DNA of 64,000 nt from Streptomyces sp. NBC_01689 (GCF_036250675.1 NZ_CP109592.1:8494001-8558000), one strand, 5' to 3'; shown: positions 43,344 to 53,512, numbered from the stretch's first letter. Numbers and translations are program-made. Notes: generated by a model from the letters alone, not told the origin.

Positions 43344-44048
43344 TCAGCCCGGCTTCTCGCCGGTCTCGCAGACCTGGCGGGCGATCTCACGCAGTTTGAC
43401 GTTGCGGTCCTGGGAGGCCTTCTTGAGCACCCCGAAGGCCGCGTTCTCGGGCAGCCCGTAGCGCTCCATCAGGATGCCCATCGCCTCGCCGATCTCGTGG
43501 CGGGTCTCCAGGGCGTCACCGAGCTGCTGGTGCGTCCGGGCGGCGGAGAAGGCCACGGCCGCGTGCGAGGCGAGGATCCAGCCCGCCTGCCGGGCGGCGT
43601 CGTCGAAGGCGCGCGGCCGGTGCGAGTAGAGGTTGAGGGCGCCCAGTTCGTCGTCCTCGGTGAAGAGGAGGAAGCCCATCACGCTCCCCATGCCCAGCTT
43701 CCTCAGCTCGGGGGCGAAGCGGCTCCAGCGTTCGTGCGGCCGGTTCAGGTCCTCGATGACGTAGACCTGCTGACGGTCGGTCACCGCGTCGAAGCAGGGG
43801 CCCTCCCGCAGTTCCTGCTGGATCCGGTCCGCACGGCGCACCACGTCGCCCGTGGCCGCCAGGGCACGCACCTCACCCCGTCGCACGGTGAGGATGCCGG
43901 CGTCGTCGCAGTCCTTGATCAGCACCGTCGCGTGCTCCACGATGCGGTCCAGGGTGCCCTGCACGGAGTCCTGGGCCAGCAGATCGCGCGCCATCTCCGC
44001 CAGGGCGACGGCGAACTGCTCCCAGACCTCGCCGGGCTCATGGGACAT
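43344..44048 (-). CDS. GAF-ANTAR putative antitermination regulator
   Basis: 234 residues from the ATG at 44048. A GAF domain (about 15-165) is followed by an ANTAR domain (about 175-230, ALETRHEIGEAMGILMERYGLPENAAFGVLKKASQDRNVKLREIARQV). ANTAR proteins bind paired hairpins in nascent RNA and prevent termination. The GAF ligand and target RNA are unknown. No classic double hexaloop ANTAR target was recognised in the window. Followed leftward by repeat-rich non-coding DNA. Confidence 0.9.
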   Translation of the reverse strand: MSHEPGEVWEQFAVALAEMARDLLAQDSVQGTLDRIVEHATVLIKDCDDAGILTVRRGEVRALAATGDVVRRADRIQQELREGPCFDAVTDRQQVYVIEDLNRPHERWSRFAPELRKLGMGSVMGFLLFTEDDELGALNLYSHRPRAFDDAARQAGWILASHAAVAFSAARTHQQLGDALETRHEIGEAMGILMERYGLPENAAFGVLKKASQDRNVKLREIARQVCETGEKPG

Positions 44049-44293
44049 GTGCCACCTGCTCTGCCGTCGAAGCCGCCTCGTCGCCCACCAAGGCTTCCAT
44101 CTTGCCACCCGCGCTTCCCCGTCGCGCCCCGCGGGAGCCCCCGGACGGCTCGGCGGCGCCCGCCCGCCGCGGTCCCCTCCCGCCGGGACGACACCGTCCC
44201 GGCGAGTCCCCGTGTTTCACCCGTGGATCAACGGTGACCCGAAGGAGGACCGAAGTTCGACGAACGACACCACGGTGATCGCAGGAGGTTCCC

Positions 44294-44554
44294 ATGGACA
44301 ACTGGCGCGAATCGGCGGCATGCCGCACCGTCGACCCCGACCTCTTCTTCCCCATCGGCAGCACGGGCCCCGCGCTTCCGCAGGTCGAGGAGGCCAAGGC
44401 CGTCTGCCGGCGGTGCCCCGTCCGTGACGAGTGCCTGCGCTGGGCGCTGGACACGGGGCAGACCATCGGCGTCTGGGGCGGTACGAGCGAGAACGAACGC
44501 CGCGCCCTGAGGCGGCGCACGGTCGGCCGGGCGGCCAGGGATGCCGGGACCTAG
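44294..44554 (+). CDS. WhiB-family iron-sulfur regulator (WblE-like)
   Basis: 86 residues. The four cluster cysteines are Cys10, Cys38, Cys41 and Cys47 (AVCRRCPVRDEC). The turn GVWGG (59-63) is followed by a basic DNA-binding tail SENERRALRRRT. DPDLFFPIGSTGPAL and EEAKAVC are close to WblE of S. coelicolor and mycobacterial WhiB1, which bind the principal sigma factor, but this copy is in a different context and may be a paralogue. AGGAGG lies 6-7 bases before the ATG. Confidence 0.92.
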   Translation: MDNWRESAACRTVDPDLFFPIGSTGPALPQVEEAKAVCRRCPVRDECLRWALDTGQTIGVWGGTSENERRALRRRTVGRAARDAGT

Positions 44555-44655
44555 GCGAGCGGGCCGGCAGGTGGGCAGGAAGGGCGCGGGAGCGATGGCG
44601 TCCGCGTGGTGCGGGGCAGCGGGAGAGATCCCGCGACGAGTCCGGGGCAGGCGTG

Positions 44656-45090
44656 ATGGAAAGTGATCCGAGCGGGGACAAGCGGCCGTCGGACGAGGAG
44701 GTCGAGAGCCTCGCCGTCGTCTTCCCCGGCGAGCTGTGCGACGTGACCGACGCGCGCCTCTCGGCGGAGGGCTATCTACGGGTCCTCGCGCGGGCGTCAC
44801 CGCCCTCGTCGCCCGAGTACTGGGACGACGTCCTGCTGGTGGTGACGGAACTGGCCGCCAACACGATCCAGTACGCCCCCGGCCCCTTCGAGCTGCGGGT
44901 ACGGCCCACCGGTGACGGTGTGCAGGTCACACTGCGCGACAGCAGCACCACACCGCCCACGCCCCGCCGCATGAACCCGGCCCGGGGCGCGGGCGGCATC
45001 GGCTGGCACCTCGTCCACGCGCTCTGTCACCGGGTGAACGTCGTCGTCCGGCCCGACGGCAAGGACGTCCACGCCCTGCTGCCGTGGTGA
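44656..45090 (+). CDS. RsbW-like ATP-binding regulatory protein
   Basis: 144 residues from the ATG at 44656. A GHKL ATPase fold like anti-sigma factor kinases: the N-box is VVTELAANTIQYA, and the G-boxes are VTLRDSST and GAGGIGWHLVHALC. Stand-alone proteins of this class bind sigma factors or anti-sigma antagonists, and a divided network with SpoIIE phosphatases is common in Streptomyces. Next to a WhiB gene, it is probably part of a stress or development switch. The partner is unknown. Confidence 0.87.
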   Translation: MESDPSGDKRPSDEEVESLAVVFPGELCDVTDARLSAEGYLRVLARASPPSSPEYWDDVLLVVTELAANTIQYAPGPFELRVRPTGDGVQVTLRDSSTTPPTPRRMNPARGAGGIGWHLVHALCHRVNVVVRPDGKDVHALLPW

Positions 45091-45100
45091 CCGGGCGGCC

Positions 45101-45170
45101 ACTCCCCGGTGGCGCGCGGCCATTCCCCGGTGTCGCGCGGACCCTCTCCGGTGGTGCGCGGGCCCTTCCC
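45101..45170. repeat. 21-bp degenerate tandem repeat, about three copies
   Basis: Units read CACTCCCCGGTGGCGCGCGG, CATTCCCCGGTGTCGCGCGG and CCCTCTCCGGTGGTGCGCGG, then a partial copy, just after the ATPase stop. Confidence 0.85.
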
Positions 45171-45302
45171 CGGACGTCCGGATGCCCCGCGACCGGACCC
45201 CGTACCGACTCGTCGGTGCCGGGAGGTGTCGGTCCACGGGGCGGGGGCACACGGGACTGCTGTAGGACCTGTCAGTTCCGTGCGTCCGAAAGGGGTGGAG
45301 GA

Positions 45303-45659
45303 GTGAGCCTGGAGCAGGACCGAGCGTCAGGACCCGTCGAGCAGGTGGGCGACGAGGTGCGCGAGCCCTCGCAGGAGGAACGCGCCGCCTGGGCGCGGGT
45401 GTGCCGTTCGGCCACCGGCATGCGGCACCACGAGGCGAAGGAAGCTCTGGAGACGGCCAGGGAGGCCGCCCGCGGTGACGCGCTCACGCGGCAGGAGGCG
45501 CAGGTCGCGCGCGCGGAGGCCGACGAGTGGGAGCGGATCACCGACGCCCTCGCCGACCACGCGGGGACGTACGACCCCGACCACGACCCCTTCGTCCAGG
45601 GCGAGCGGACCGCTCGCGCACACCGGACGGGGACGGACAAGGCGGCGCCGCCCCGGTGA
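45303..45659 (+). CDS. Charged helical protein of unknown function
   Basis: 118 residues from a GTG at 45303 immediately after GGTGGAG. Highly charged and probably all alpha-helical (EEAALETAREAARGD-type stretches), with no TM segment or known motif that I can name. Codon use is normal. Lies in a run of small rightward regulatory genes. Confidence 0.6.
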   Translation: MSLEQDRASGPVEQVGDEVREPSQEERAAWARVCRSATGMRHHEAKEALETAREAARGDALTRQEAQVARAEADEWERITDALADHAGTYDPDHDPFVQGERTARAHRTGTDKAAPPR

Positions 45660-45843
45660 ACCGGTTCCGCGAGCGCCGCCTTCGTGTTGTCAGTGCCGTC
45701 CGCGACAATGCGGAGCAGCAACGAAGATCGTTTCCGCTCCCGGCGGTGCGCGATCGGATCCGTCCGTCGAGAGGCCGCCCGCACATGACGCCCACCCATC
45801 GCCGCCGCGCCGTGCCGCGAGCCCTGAACGGAGACCGCTGACG

Positions 45844-46179
45844 ATGCTGCGAGCCCTCCCGCGTCCCACCGCTCCGCTCGGCCCCGACGGTGCCGAGGTG
45901 CTGCGTCTCATCACCGTGCAGCGTGCTCCCGTCTGCCTCACCGTGCAGGCCAGCGGACGCCGCCGGTACGGCTACTGGCAGTCCATGGACGCCGGCGCCG
46001 GGCGCGGCGGGTGTTACGTCGCCCTGCCCACCGCCGCCTGCGACGCGCTGCACGCGGCGGGCCGGATCGTGCTGGGGGACCCGGTGGTCGACCCCGGCAA
46101 GACCACGTATCCGGTACGCCCCGCCGCGCGGGAGGCGTCCGCCCCGACCGCCGCGCCCCGGCAGGCTCTCACCGCGTGA
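45844..46179 (+). CDS. Small protein of unknown function
   Basis: 111 residues; a weak CGGAGA lies 11 bases before the ATG. The middle, RRRYGYWQSMDAGAGRGGCYVALPTAACDALHAAGRIVLGDP, looks like a compact beta-alpha domain seen in short Streptomyces hypotheticals, but I do not recognise a family. Ends 16 bases before the stop of the convergent DUF6328 gene. Confidence 0.6.
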   Translation: MLRALPRPTAPLGPDGAEVLRLITVQRAPVCLTVQASGRRRYGYWQSMDAGAGRGGCYVALPTAACDALHAAGRIVLGDPVVDPGKTTYPVRPAAREASAPTAAPRQALTA

Positions 46180-46194
46180 GGGTCCGCGCGGGGC

Positions 46195-46737
46195 TCACGG
46201 GGCCGTGTGACGGCCGCGCACCCACATCGGCACGGCGAACCAGCAGAACAGGTACCAGGCGACGATCCCCGTGACGAGCCAGGGCACGTAGTCGTCGTGG
46301 GTGGCGACCCGCAGGACCAGCAGCAGCGACGCCGTCATCGTCGCGAGCAGCAGGACGAGCCCCGCGAGCGTCAGCCGTGACGCCCATACGACCGCCTGTT
46401 CCTTCACCCTCCGCCCGGCGACGATCCGGTGCAGGGACACCGGTCCGATCAGCGCGCCCGTGGCGGAGGCGCCGAGAACGACCGTGACGATGTAGATCGT
46501 CCTGTCCGCCTGTTCCAGCTGCGCGTACCTGGGTGTGAAGACGACCGTGAGCAGGAAGCCGAACAGGATCTGCACGCCGGTCTGCGCGACCCGGATCTCC
46601 TGGAGGAGGTCACCCCATTTGCGGTCCGCCCTCTCCTCCTCCGTCTCGTGACGTCCGGAGTCGCTCCGGGCCCGCCCGGCGTCGTGGCGGGCCCGGACCG
46701 CGTCGCCGCGCGCTTCGTCATGTGCCGACTCCGACAA
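46195..46737 (-). CDS. DUF6328-type four-TM membrane protein
   Basis: 180 residues from a TTG at 46737 preceded by GGGAGGAAGAA. A charged N-tail (about 40 residues) is followed by LLQEIRVAQTGVQILFGFLLTVVF, the DUF6328 hallmark, and four predicted TM helices (about 52-75, 85-105, 120-142, 150-172). Function is unknown; the family is widespread in actinobacteria. Confidence 0.85.
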   Translation of the reverse strand: MSESAHDEARGDAVRARHDAGRARSDSGRHETEEERADRKWGDLLQEIRVAQTGVQILFGFLLTVVFTPRYAQLEQADRTIYIVTVVLGASATGALIGPVSLHRIVAGRRVKEQAVVWASRLTLAGLVLLLATMTASLLLVLRVATHDDYVPWLVTGIVAWYLFCWFAVPMWVRGRHTAP

Positions 46738-46902
46738 TTCTTCCTCCCGGCAGACCCCGGATGCCCGGGCGGTGGTTTCGGTGGATCCCGTGCTTCCGGG
46801 ATTCCGTGTCCTCGAACACCTCGAAGAAAGGCGCGCCCGCTCGTCTCCGGCGTACCCGCCGCGCCATGGATTTCTCGCGACATGGCTTTCTACCGGGATC
46901 GT

Positions 46903-47358
46903 CTACCCGGGGGAGAGCGGCACGACGGCCGTGATGCGCTTTCCGCCCGCTTGGAGATACGAGACGATGATGTCGCGGGCCAGCCGGCACACGATCGGCC
47001 AGCCGTGCCCACCGATCTGCAGGGGCGCCGAACCGTCGGCGCGCCGTACCGGCTTGGGCAGTTCGTCGCTGCGGTCGCTCACCGACAGGCGCACCTCACG
47101 CTCGCCGGGTATCACCTCGAACGCCGTGACCCCGCCGCCGTGCAGCATCGCGTTGGTCGTGAGCTCGGAGGCGACGAGCAGCACGTCACCGACCGCCGTC
47201 GCATCGGTCGTGGCCCCGGGTCCGCGGGACCGTCGGGAGCTGTCGAGCGCCTGCCGTACGGCCTCGCGCACCTCGGCCGGGTTGCGCGGTCCGGAGGAGT
47301 CCGACGCGGGCGGTCCGGTCGGCGCGCCGGTGGAGTGCGCCCGGTACTCTCCGCACAT
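46903..47358 (-). CDS. RsbW-like ATP-binding regulatory protein
   Basis: 151 residues with GAGGAA before the ATG. The GHKL fold is indicated by VLLVASELTTNAMLHGG (N-box), VRLSVSDRSDELP (G1) and IGGHGWPIVCRLA (G2). Second such protein within 3 kb, oppositely oriented, and only about 30% alike by eye. Probably an anti-sigma factor or partner-switching component. Transcribed in the same direction as the CsbD gene upstream. Confidence 0.87.
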   Translation of the reverse strand: MCGEYRAHSTGAPTGPPASDSSGPRNPAEVREAVRQALDSSRRSRGPGATTDATAVGDVLLVASELTTNAMLHGGGVTAFEVIPGEREVRLSVSDRSDELPKPVRRADGSAPLQIGGHGWPIVCRLARDIIVSYLQAGGKRITAVVPLSPG

Positions 47359-47485
47359 TTCCTCGCCCTTTCCTCGAAAACTCGAAACTCGAAACTCGGA
47401 GAAACCCTTCGAACATGTGGTGACCCGTCAAAGGAAACGGGCCCGCCGCATGAGCGCGCGGCGGGCCCGATTCAGCGCGTGACCC

Positions 47486-47659
47486 TCAGTGCCGGAAAAT
47501 GTCCTTCATCTTCTCCTTGGCCTGGCGGGTGTCACCCTTCGCCTTCTCCGCCCTGCCCTCGGAGGTCATACGCTCGTTGCCGACGGTGCGACCGACGGTC
47601 TCCTTGGCCTTGCCTTTGGCCTGCTCCGTCTTCGCCTGTGCCTTCTGGTTCTTGGTCAC
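47486..47659 (-). CDS. CsbD-like small stress protein
   Basis: 57 residues from a GTG at 47659 with GAGGAC upstream. Repeated QAKGKAKETVGRTVGNERMTSEGRAEKAKGDTRQAKEK is the CsbD pattern of basic amphipathic helices. CsbD is a sigma-B-controlled general stress protein of unknown function in Bacillus. Too short for many gene callers. Adjacent to an anti-sigma-type ATPase, consistent with stress control. Confidence 0.88.
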   Translation of the reverse strand: MTKNQKAQAKTEQAKGKAKETVGRTVGNERMTSEGRAEKAKGDTRQAKEKMKDIFRH

Positions 47660-47794
47660 CGCAGATCACGTCCTCACCGCATTGACTGTGCGATCCACTA
47701 CTACGGCTGACCTGAGAGAACCGTCCCAAACCCGCCCGCCGCGAAATGACGGCCGTTTCCCGCGAAAAGCCGGGTCATTCCTCGAAGCGGCGGG

Positions 47795-50700
47795 TCATGC
47801 ACGGTGAGCGGGAAAAACCGGCCCGGGGGAACGCAGGGTGGGCACCCCGCCGCACTCCACCCGCCTGGTCACGACTCCGGGCAGCCCTTCGACCCACCCG
47901 CGCGACAGGCCGGTGAGCCGGTCCGTGCCGAGCGGGTCGCGGCCGAGCCCGATCGCGTACGACGCTGACGCGGGACCCTCCTCGAAGGGGTGGGGCCAGG
48001 CGTGCGCGTCGGCCGTCCCGGCCTCCCCCAGCGCGGTGAGCAGGGCCCGTACGCGCCCGCGCAGGCGTCCCCGGGTCTCCTCGAACCCGGCCGTGTCCGC
48101 CGCCCGTACCTCCACCACCAGCCATGCGGCGTGCCGGCGGTGCAGGGCCGGGGGAGACACCAGTTCGGGCAGCGGATCGACGCCGGTGAGCGCGGCCGAC
48201 TCCAGGATGTCCCAGGCGCGGTACAGCTCGTCTGTCAGGAGGTCGCGGAAGCCGGCGCCGACCTGGGCCGTGCAGAGGCGTACCGGAGCGGTCGGCGTCA
48301 GGACCGACACCGCGGACGGTGGCGGTGCGAGGGGGTCCACATGCCCGCCGGGTCCGCGGCCCGGCCGGCCCGGGCCGCCCGGCCGGTGCCCGCCGGGCCG
48401 GAGCGTGACCGGTTCGCGCCAGTCCCACGCGGCCCAGGTCCCGAAGAAGTGCCGGAGCAGTCCGTCCGGGGACGGCACCTCCGCCTCGCGGGTCGTACGC
48501 GCCGCCAGGACGGACCAGGCGAGCCCCGGCAGTCCGCCGAACGGCGCCGAGTCGAGACCGCGCGCCTTCGCCCATGCCTTGACCTCCGCGGCCAGCCGGG
48601 CGAACGCGCGGTGCCGGCCGTCGACGGCGCTCCGTACCGCGGCCGCGTCGTCGACCGCGCTCAGAGCGGTCGCGGCCCGCGCGCCCAGCCGGGCACGGTG
48701 TACCACGGCATCGGAGGGCGGGAGCGGACCGGTGGCGACGACGCTCAGGTCGACGTCGAGTCCGCCGACGCTCAGCCGCAGCCCCGGAACCCGCGCGCCG
48801 GTCACCCGCCGTACCCGGGTGGCCGCCGGCAGCGCCCGGGTCACCCGCGCCAGGACGTCGGCCATGTCGACGACACCGGGCAGCGCGGCGACCAGGTCCA
48901 GATCCGCTCCGGGCAGCGCGCCGCCCATGCGCCGGGACCCGACGACGTGCACGGCTCCGTCGGCGAGCGCGTCGGCGACGCGACGCGCGGTGTGCTCGGC
49001 GGCGCGGTCGTCCGGGGGCGTGGTGACGGGCGCGGCGGCGGTGCGGGGCGAGGCCGCCCCGCCGACCGAGGTCACCTTGCCGGAGATGGTGCCGGTGGTC
49101 CCGGTGGTGCCAGTGGTTCCCGTGGTCCCGGCGGTGGTGTCCGTGAGGTCCGCGGCGGTGTCGGCCGGGTCGGGCAGCCACCGCACCTCACCGGTGCCCA
49201 GCGCGACCGTCGCCCGCGGACGCATCGGTTCGTCACCGCGGCGGGAGAGCAGGACGAGGTGTCCGACCCGGGCCCGCACGGCGGGGCCGAGCCGGGCGGC
49301 GCAGTCGGCGGCGACCGGGCCCGGGTCCGGGACCCGGCCCAGGGTCAGATGCGGGGTGAATCCCGCGTCCCGGCCCCGGCAGCGCGGGAACCGCTGTTCC
49401 AGCGCCGCCCGCAGCCGTGCCCAGGGATCCGGGTCCGACGCGGCCGGGTCGAGCCACACCGTGGCGTCGTCACGGTGCCCGAAGGTGTGCACGCCGTCGA
49501 GGCGGACGTCGAACGGCGGTGTCGTGGCCGCCGCCAGGGACAGCAGCGGGACGGCCCGGTCGAACGCGGACTCGGGGACGAAGCCGAAGAGCAGGTTGAC
49601 GTGCGGCGGCCAACGCCGGACCTGCGGGTCGTAGGTCCGCCGGAGCTCCTGGATCACCGGCCACGGTTCCCCGGAGGGCAGCCACGCCACCGCCGTGCGC
49701 GCGGTCGGGGCGAGGCCGAGGGTGCCGTGGGGGTCAGGGGCGGCGAGGACGTCGTCGGAGTGGTCGCCGAGGGCGCCGCGGCTCGACGAGGTCCCGGCGG
49801 GTCCGGTGTCACGGGCCGTGACGACGTCCGCTCCGTCCGGGCCCGCCACGACTCCGTCCAGGCTCACCACCGCCTCCACGCCGAAGTGGTCGGAGACGTA
49901 CAGCCCTCCGGGGCCGGGGGAGTCGCCCCGCAGGGCCGCCTCCAGCGGGCGGAGGGCGGCGCCCCGGAGCAGCACGCGGTCGAGCCGGGAGGAACGGCCG
50001 GACAGCGAGGAGACGGCGGCCAGGGGATTGACGGCGGGGTCGAAGGTGGGAGTCCGGTCGAAGGCGCCGCGCACCTCCGTCCAGGCGTCCCGCATGCCGA
50101 GGACGCCGGCGGGTCCGGTCGGCCCGTCGCCGCCGTCGTTGAAGTCGCCGAGCAGCACCAGGGGGCCGTCGAGGTCGGCGAGTCCCTCGGCGATGCGCGC
50201 GAGTTCGGCCGCTCGGCGGGCCGCGCCGTCGTCGGAGTGGTCGCTGCTGAGGTGCGTGGCGGCGACCACGAGCGGGCCGGACGACGTCTCCAGGGCGAGA
50301 GCGGTGACGCCCTTGTGCGGGCCGAGCGCGTGATGGCCGGCCTCCCTGACGGGCAACCGGCTGAGCAGCAGCAGTCCGTTGTCGTCCACCCGTTTCCCCC
50401 GGGGGTCGGCGCCCACCGTGTAGCCGGCGCGGATCCAGGGTGTCCGCAGCAACAGCGCGAGCAGCCCGGCCTCGACCTCCTGGAGCGCGATCACGTCGGC
50501 GTCGGCGTCCTCCAGGGCCGCGAGCAGCAGGGGCCTGCGGCGGTCGGTGTCGATGCGGTCGCTGTCGTACCGGTCCCACAGCGTGTTCCAGGTCAGCACC
50601 CGCACCCGGGCGGGCGGCACCCGTGCGTCCGCGCCCGGGCGCGTCGTCGCCTCCGGCCGGCCGGCGGCGCGCCACCGTGCCGACGCGTCGTCCCACACGG

Positions 50701-50992
50701 ACGGCGTGTCGGCCGTGAAGAACGGGGCCCGCAGCAGGCGTGGGACGCGCACCCGGCCGGCGGAGGTCACGTCGATCCGGTCGACACCCGTCGTCCGGTC
50801 CCACACCACCTCGCCGTCCGCCTCGACGAACAGCACGCGGTGCCAGGGGATGTCGCCCCCGGGCACAAAGGCGGCCAGGGGGACGCGCGCGGGGGCGGCC
50901 CCGCGCTGGTTGACACCGAGCACGAACCGGGCCGGGTCGAAGCGCGGGTCCCAGCGGACCCGGTGGTAGATCTCGTCGCTGGTACGCATCAC
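47795..50992 (-). CDS. Four-domain RNA repair protein: MJ1316-EEP-2H phosphoesterase-nucleotidyltransferase
   Basis: 1065 residues. Residues 1-75 are a DUF504/MJ1316 RNA-end recognition domain ([16 protein letters not shown]). About 125-378 is an endonuclease/exonuclease/phosphatase domain with N136, E172, GDFND (282-286) and SDHFG. About 430-610 is a 2H phosphoesterase/2'-5' RNA ligase domain with HVNL (His464) and HLTL (His548). After a Thr-Gly repeat linker (about 617-636), about 665-1050 is a poly(A)-polymerase-like domain with GSRRMGG, D697/D699 and a third acid near 746-748. Such fusions are predicted to trim and heal damaged RNA ends. The GTGA start overlaps the upstream ligase stop, so the two are co-translated. 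Confidence 0.9.
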   Translation of the reverse strand: MMRTSDEIYHRVRWDPRFDPARFVLGVNQRGAAPARVPLAAFVPGGDIPWHRVLFVEADGEVVWDRTTGVDRIDVTSAGRVRVPRLLRAPFFTADTPSVWDDASARWRAAGRPEATTRPGADARVPPARVRVLTWNTLWDRYDSDRIDTDRRRPLLLAALEDADADVIALQEVEAGLLALLLRTPWIRAGYTVGADPRGKRVDDNGLLLLSRLPVREAGHHALGPHKGVTALALETSSGPLVVAATHLSSDHSDDGAARRAAELARIAEGLADLDGPLVLLGDFNDGGDGPTGPAGVLGMRDAWTEVRGAFDRTPTFDPAVNPLAAVSSLSGRSSRLDRVLLRGAALRPLEAALRGDSPGPGGLYVSDHFGVEAVVSLDGVVAGPDGADVVTARDTGPAGTSSSRGALGDHSDDVLAAPDPHGTLGLAPTARTAVAWLPSGEPWPVIQELRRTYDPQVRRWPPHVNLLFGFVPESAFDRAVPLLSLAAATTPPFDVRLDGVHTFGHRDDATVWLDPAASDPDPWARLRAALEQRFPRCRGRDAGFTPHLTLGRVPDPGPVAADCAARLGPAVRARVGHLVLLSRRGDEPMRPRATVALGTGEVRWLPDPADTAADLTDTTAGTTGTTGTTGTTGTISGKVTSVGGAASPRTAAAPVTTPPDDRAAEHTARRVADALADGAVHVVGSRRMGGALPGADLDLVAALPGVVDMADVLARVTRALPAATRVRRVTGARVPGLRLSVGGLDVDLSVVATGPLPPSDAVVHRARLGARAATALSAVDDAAAVRSAVDGRHRAFARLAAEVKAWAKARGLDSAPFGGLPGLAWSVLAARTTREAEVPSPDGLLRHFFGTWAAWDWREPVTLRPGGHRPGGPGRPGRGPGGHVDPLAPPPSAVSVLTPTAPVRLCTAQVGAGFRDLLTDELYRAWDILESAALTGVDPLPELVSPPALHRRHAAWLVVEVRAADTAGFEETRGRLRGRVRALLTALGEAGTADAHAWPHPFEEGPASASYAIGLGRDPLGTDRLTGLSRGWVEGLPGVVTRRVECGGVPTLRSPGPVFPAHRA

Positions 50993-52815
50993 CGCTCGCC
51001 TCCGTCCAGGGTGCCGTCGACGTCGTCCACGGTTCCGCCCGTGCCGACGTACCAGATCCGGTGGGCCTCACCGGGACAGGGCGGGTCGAAGCGGCGCAGC
51101 TGGGCCTGGAGCACCCCGGGCGGCACCGGATGGGCCCGTCCGGCGTTGCGCCCGGTCAGTTCCTCGTCGGCGGCCAGGACGACCACGTGGGTGATCAGCG
51201 CGTCCCGCCGGTGCGCCACCGCGTCCACCAGGGAGCGCTGGTGCCGGCCGAGCGACGTGGCGTCCCACACCACGGTGGCGGGGCCGGCCGCGAGCGCGGA
51301 GTCGAGCCGGCGCAGGCCCTCGCGCAGCACCGCGGCGTTGGCGCGCTGGTCGGAGCGTGCGCCGCGCGCCGAGCGCAGGTCGTCGAGGCAGACGCGGCTG
51401 TCGATGCCGGGAAGCCCGGCGGCGAACGTGCTCTTGCCGCTGCCCGAGGGACCCACGAGATGGATCAGCCGGGGGAACGCGCCGTCGCGCAGCCGCCACG
51501 TCGCGGCCACGGCCGCCTCGGCGGTGGCCACCTTCCCCGCGGCGTACGACGCCCGTGCCCAGGCCCAGCAGCGGTCGGCCGCGTCGGTGTCACCGAGGCC
51601 GCCGAGGGCACCGAGCAGGCCCGCGCGAAGACCCCCGAACGGGTCCTCGCCGAGCAGGCCCGCCTCCTCCGCGTGCAGTGCGGACCAGTCGACCTGCTCG
51701 CGCGCCGCGGCACCCTCGGTGACGGCGACGGCCGCGGCGACCGCGTGGAGCACCCCCAGGTCGGCGGCGAGCGCCATGCGCCCCAGCCCGGCGCGCCGTT
51801 CCTCGTCGGGGTGCGGACGGCGCAGCAGGGACTGCAGACCGACCAGGTCCGCGACCCGCCGTGCCGAGGGCATGCCGAGCGGTCCGGCCAGCCGGGGTGC
51901 CAGCCCGGCTCGGCGCCCCCCGTGCAGCAGGGCGGCGATCACCCCCGTCAGCCGTGCGTCCCCGGTCCGTCCCAGTGCGTCGAGCCGGTCGGCCACCTCC
52001 GCGACGACGGCCTCACCGGCGACCGCCCGCTCGGACCGCACCGCCGCCGGCTCGCCGCCCGCACCCGCTCCGGTCCCCGGCTCCGTCCCCGACCCGATCG
52101 CGCTCTCGGCCCCTGCCTCCGGACCCGTGCCGGTGGCGGTCAGGAGGGCCCGTACGTCCGGGGACGCGCCGGACCGCACGTCCCACAGGGCGGCGGCGGT
52201 GCCCCGCCCGTTGGCCACCACCTCGGCGTGCATCCAGTGCGTGTCGGTCCGTACGTGGCCGGGCCGCACCCACTTGGCCACCCGGCGGCCGAACTCCTCG
52301 TACCGGAATCCCTCGACGGTCCGTACGACGTACCCCTCGGTGCGGGCGGGATCGAGCCGCAGGACCCGCAGGGACCGCAGGGCCCGGTCGTCGAGGACGC
52401 CCCGCCACAGCACGCGCGGCACGGGAACGCCGAGGCTCCGCAGGAACCGCACCGTCCGGTCCCAGCCCAGGCACCGCTCGCCGTCCCAGACGGAGAACCC
52501 GTAGAAGAAGCTGTCGAGGGCGGTGTACGCGATCGAGTGCCGCGCGTACAGGTTCTCGCCGCACACCCGCCATCCGGGTGGGAGAGCCGCGCCGACCCGG
52601 GCCTGCAGCGCCTTCACCCACGCCCGCGACGGATGGTGCGCCGAGTCGAGCGACCGGGCGTGCAGCCCGTCCGCGTACAGGGTGGTGTTCTCGCCGTCGA
52701 GCTTCTCGGTGACCACGACCTCCAGATCCCGCAGGCCCGCCAGATCCGTCACCCGTACGTCGTCCGAGGTCGCCCCCGGCGACCAGGGCAGGTGCGGGGT
52801 GCGCGGATAGTGCAC
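50989..52815 (-). CDS. RNA ligase with C-terminal polynucleotide-kinase-type P-loop domain
   Basis: 608 residues from a GTG at 52815 with AGGGGGG 6 bases upstream; family proteins start at [14 protein letters not shown]. The ligase domain (about 1-200) has motif I EKLDGEN with Lys38 as the adenylation site, motif [13 protein letters not shown], motif IV TEGYVVR and motif V AKWVRPG. A helical middle region (about 240-450) has no motif I can name. The P-loop domain (about 452-600) has GPSGSGKST (Lys461) and [15 protein letters not shown], like T4 Pnk-type kinases. Together they should phosphorylate 5'-OH and reseal RNA. First gene of the RNA repair operon. Confidence 0.9.
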   Translation of the reverse strand: MHYPRTPHLPWSPGATSDDVRVTDLAGLRDLEVVVTEKLDGENTTLYADGLHARSLDSAHHPSRAWVKALQARVGAALPPGWRVCGENLYARHSIAYTALDSFFYGFSVWDGERCLGWDRTVRFLRSLGVPVPRVLWRGVLDDRALRSLRVLRLDPARTEGYVVRTVEGFRYEEFGRRVAKWVRPGHVRTDTHWMHAEVVANGRGTAAALWDVRSGASPDVRALLTATGTGPEAGAESAIGSGTEPGTGAGAGGEPAAVRSERAVAGEAVVAEVADRLDALGRTGDARLTGVIAALLHGGRRAGLAPRLAGPLGMPSARRVADLVGLQSLLRRPHPDEERRAGLGRMALAADLGVLHAVAAAVAVTEGAAAREQVDWSALHAEEAGLLGEDPFGGLRAGLLGALGGLGDTDAADRCWAWARASYAAGKVATAEAAVAATWRLRDGAFPRLIHLVGPSGSGKSTFAAGLPGIDSRVCLDDLRSARGARSDQRANAAVLREGLRRLDSALAAGPATVVWDATSLGRHQRSLVDAVAHRRDALITHVVVLAADEELTGRNAGRAHPVPPGVLQAQLRRFDPPCPGEAHRIWYVGTGGTVDDVDGTLDGGER

Positions 52816-53101
52816 GCGTGCCCCCCTGTCGGTCAGGGCAGGTCGTCCGGACCCCATGGCTCTCGTCCCCCGGTGAAGCGGTACGGCCCCGATCACGAGA
52901 CGGGTCCGGAAATGAGAGCGCCGACTGTAATCGTCCGGGCTCCCGGCGGCCCCTGGTTTTCCAGGCCGTGCCGTCACGGCGGGGGACGGGGGACCCGGGG
53001 GTGACGGGAGCGGCGGGGGAGAGGGCAGTGGTCTCGGCGGGTCCTCGGCTCTGCTTCAATGATGAGGACATGATCGGACTTTCCTCGCGACGTCTCGACC
53101 G
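52816..53101. other. Divergent intergenic region
   Basis: Lies between the RNA repair operon and the GtrA-like gene. No gene or clear dyad was seen. It must hold the RNA repair operon promoter. Confidence 0.5.
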
Positions 53102-53512
53102 GTGGCCCCGGCCCGCGCGGTCCCGGCGTGCCTCCGGCGGCGCCTGATGGGCGGCCAGTTCCTCAGGTTCGCGGTGGTCGGCGTGGTCAACACCGCGGTG
53201 TACTACGCGTTCTACCTCGCGCTCCTGACGGTCCTTCCCTACCTGGTCGCCCACGTCGTGGCGTTCGCCGGGGCCACGGTCGTCTCGTTCTTCCTCAACG
53301 CGCGCTTCACCTACCGGACGCGTCCCACCCTGCGGAAGTTCGTACGGTTCCCGCTGGCCACCGCCACGAACCTCGTCGTCTCCACGCTCGCCCTGCACTT
53401 CCTGGTCGAGGTGGGCCACTGCGGGTCGCGGACCGCCGCGCTGCTCGCCTCGGCGGTCGCCGTGCCGTTCACCTTCCTCGCCAGCCGGGCGATCATGATT
53501 CCGTCGTCCTGA
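53102..53512 (+). CDS. GtrA-family membrane protein
   Basis: 136 residues; start at GTG 53102 or, less basic, ATG 53147. Four TM helices (FLRFAVVGVVNTAVYYAFYL, LVAHVVAFAGATVVSFFLNARF, FPLATATNLVVSTLALHFL, AALLASAVAVPFTFLAS) with the FVVVG-N and FxxNxxxTF-like motifs of the GtrA family. Members are thought to move polyprenyl-phosphate-linked sugars across the membrane for cell-wall or glycolipid decoration. No glycosyltransferase is adjacent. Confidence 0.87.
   Translation: MAPARAVPACLRRRLMGGQFLRFAVVGVVNTAVYYAFYLALLTVLPYLVAHVVAFAGATVVSFFLNARFTYRTRPTLRKFVRFPLATATNLVVSTLALHFLVEVGHCGSRTAALLASAVAVPFTFLASRAIMIPSS

Noticed and set aside
47990..52504. Very long rightward open frame opposite the RNA repair operon
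   Set aside because: Arg/Pro/Gly-rich with no domain; it exists because of high GC antisense bias. The leftward frames carry all catalytic motifs.
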